Shown here in pieces: positions 63,334-64,000 of a stretch of 64,000 nt of DNA (position 1 is its first letter; each line of letters begins with the position of its first letter). The DNA comes from Alistipes sp. (lineage in GTDB: Bacteria; Bacteroidota; Bacteroidia; Bacteroidales; Rikenellaceae): NCBI GenBank assembly GCA_021202985.1, contig JAJQCA010000006.1:1-64000 (forward strand). The letters are read 5' to 3'. The notes below the pieces were generated by a model that searched no databases, had not been told where the DNA came from, and worked only from the letters and a program-made list of their open reading frames with translations. Both the position numbers and the translations under genes were made by a program.

Positions 63334-63835
63334 AATAAATAAATTGGTTAATGGAATAAAAATTGGTTTATAGTCTTATCAAATTTTGCCTGGCCAATTC
63401 AAGCAAAAATTTCCAAGTGGACTTCGGGCTGGGTAAAATACTTCCCGGCGAAGGGAGTGCGGCACGATTAAGACCGTCAGCTCAGGGTAGTTCCTTCGGG
63501 GGAAATTTGTTTTGACTCTCCGTTTTCAGGATATCAGGCCGGGTAATGCAACTCCAGGAGTGTAAGCCTCGAAAAGGCTCCGGCATTGGCACGGTAACGG
63601 TCCGTTGCCGTTCGGGCCGCAGGCATGCTGCTATTAACAGCGGCAGGCCATGGGAAAGTGCAGAGTTCCGGCATGGGTAAAATTCTTCTCATCTGGGGTA
63701 GTTTTAGGGCCGGTTAGACCCGCATCATATAATTTTTCCGACGGTTCAAAACGTGCGGATACCTATTCTTCTATTTCCGGCCCGTAAAAGCGGCCGCTTA
63801 ATTTTAAACTATCAATATCTTCCTGAAAAGGCTTC
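63334..63835. other. Leader/promoter region of the fimbrial operon
   Basis: About 500 bases. The 90 bases next to the fimbrillin start are A/T-rich and probably hold the promoter, but no exact TAnnTTTG with a -33 TTTG is seen on the minus strand. GGGTAAAATACTTC (about 63431) recurs as GGGTAAAATTCTTC (about 63676). I found no flanking inverted repeats of the sort that would mark an invertible promoter. Confidence 0.4.
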
Positions 63836-64000
63836 TTACGTCCTTACCTCCTTCACCAGTTCCTCTATACGTATTGCGGACAACCCTGCCGTTACCGCGT
63901 CTTTCGCATTATCCTCACACTCATGCACCAGCCTGCAACTCCTGCCGCTCACTCCGCTCAGCGCGTCGAGGTTGGCATTACCGATATGCACCCATCCGTC
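63836..64000 (-). CDS. C-terminal 54 residues of an unidentified protein (partial)
   Basis: An open minus-strand frame enters from the right edge with DGWVHIGNANLDALSGVSGR and ends SAIRIEELVKEVRT before a TAA. The amphipathic composition and codon use look genuine, but the family cannot be recognised from this fragment. Confidence 0.6.
   Translation of the reverse strand, partial: DGWVHIGNANLDALSGVSGRSCRLVHECEDNAKDAVTAGLSAIRIEELVKEVRT

Noticed and set aside
63334..63835. Invertible promoter for the fimbrial operon
   Set aside because: Only direct, imperfect repeats were found; no flanking inverted repeats and no recombinase gene in the window.

Overview
The window looks like a chromosomal segment of a gut-type Bacteroidales bacterium, most likely Rikenellaceae/Alistipes. 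The grounds are the GC-rich genes, three SusC/SusD pairs, a hybrid two-component regulator, TAnnTTTG-type promoters, a lipidated Omp85 protein (TamL type), Bat proteins and Mfa/Fim-type fimbrillins. No rRNA, tRNA, CRISPR array, transposase or phage gene was seen. The genus is an inference from gene content only.

Layout. 1-3 kb: GC-rich degenerate DNA carrying the 3' remnant of a dipeptidase gene, an intact glutamine-amidotransferase/M19 dipeptidase fusion, and a PhnA-like zinc-ribbon gene. 3.3-3.75 kb: a strand-asymmetric CA-rich degenerate repeat tract. 3.9-5.2 kb: an oligogalacturonate lyase (PL22) gene interrupted by an in-frame TGA. 5.7-31.8 kb: a large polysaccharide utilisation locus (PUL) with HTCS regulator, GH3, two SusC/SusD pairs, a DUF1735 lipoprotein, two tandem clan GH-A hydrolases, a PKD-like surface lipoprotein, a second GH3 that is frameshifted, and a GH2. 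31.8-32.4 kb: an intergenic region with two perfect palindromes, a promoter, an (AC)17 microsatellite and a hairpin. 32.4-40.8 kb: a second SusC/SusD operon whose partners are a zinc metallopeptidase-like lipoprotein, a DUF4302 lipoprotein and a BACON lipoprotein, with no carbohydrate enzyme. 41-47.8 kb, minus strand: tamL, nitroreductase, recR, batE, batD. 48.2-55.6 kb, minus strand: an eight-gene overlapping carotenoid operon. 56-57 kb: a frameshifted rarD. 57.1-63.3 kb, minus strand: a four-gene fimbrial operon. The window ends inside an unidentified minus-strand gene.

How the genes work together. In the first PUL, surface lipoproteins and the SusC/D pairs would bind and import a glycan, one GH-A enzyme would act at the surface and the others in the periplasm, with the HTCS sensing products; the substrate is not fixed by the sequence, and a beta-glucan is one possibility. 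The second SusCD operon looks aimed at protein or peptide. The carotenoid operon encodes IPP isomerase, phytoene synthase, two CrtI-type desaturases, a CruF-type hydratase, an acyltransferase and a glycosyltransferase. This is a plausible route to a hydroxylated, glycosylated and acylated acyclic carotenoid in which the hydroxyl comes from water, not O2. The fimbrial operon encodes a major fimbrillin, an anchor and two accessory or tip subunits.

Four coding regions are damaged: the M19 remnant, PL22 (TGA where Trp is expected), GH3 and rarD. The last two both carry six G where five would keep the frame, so either assembly error in homopolymers or real short-tract variation must be considered.
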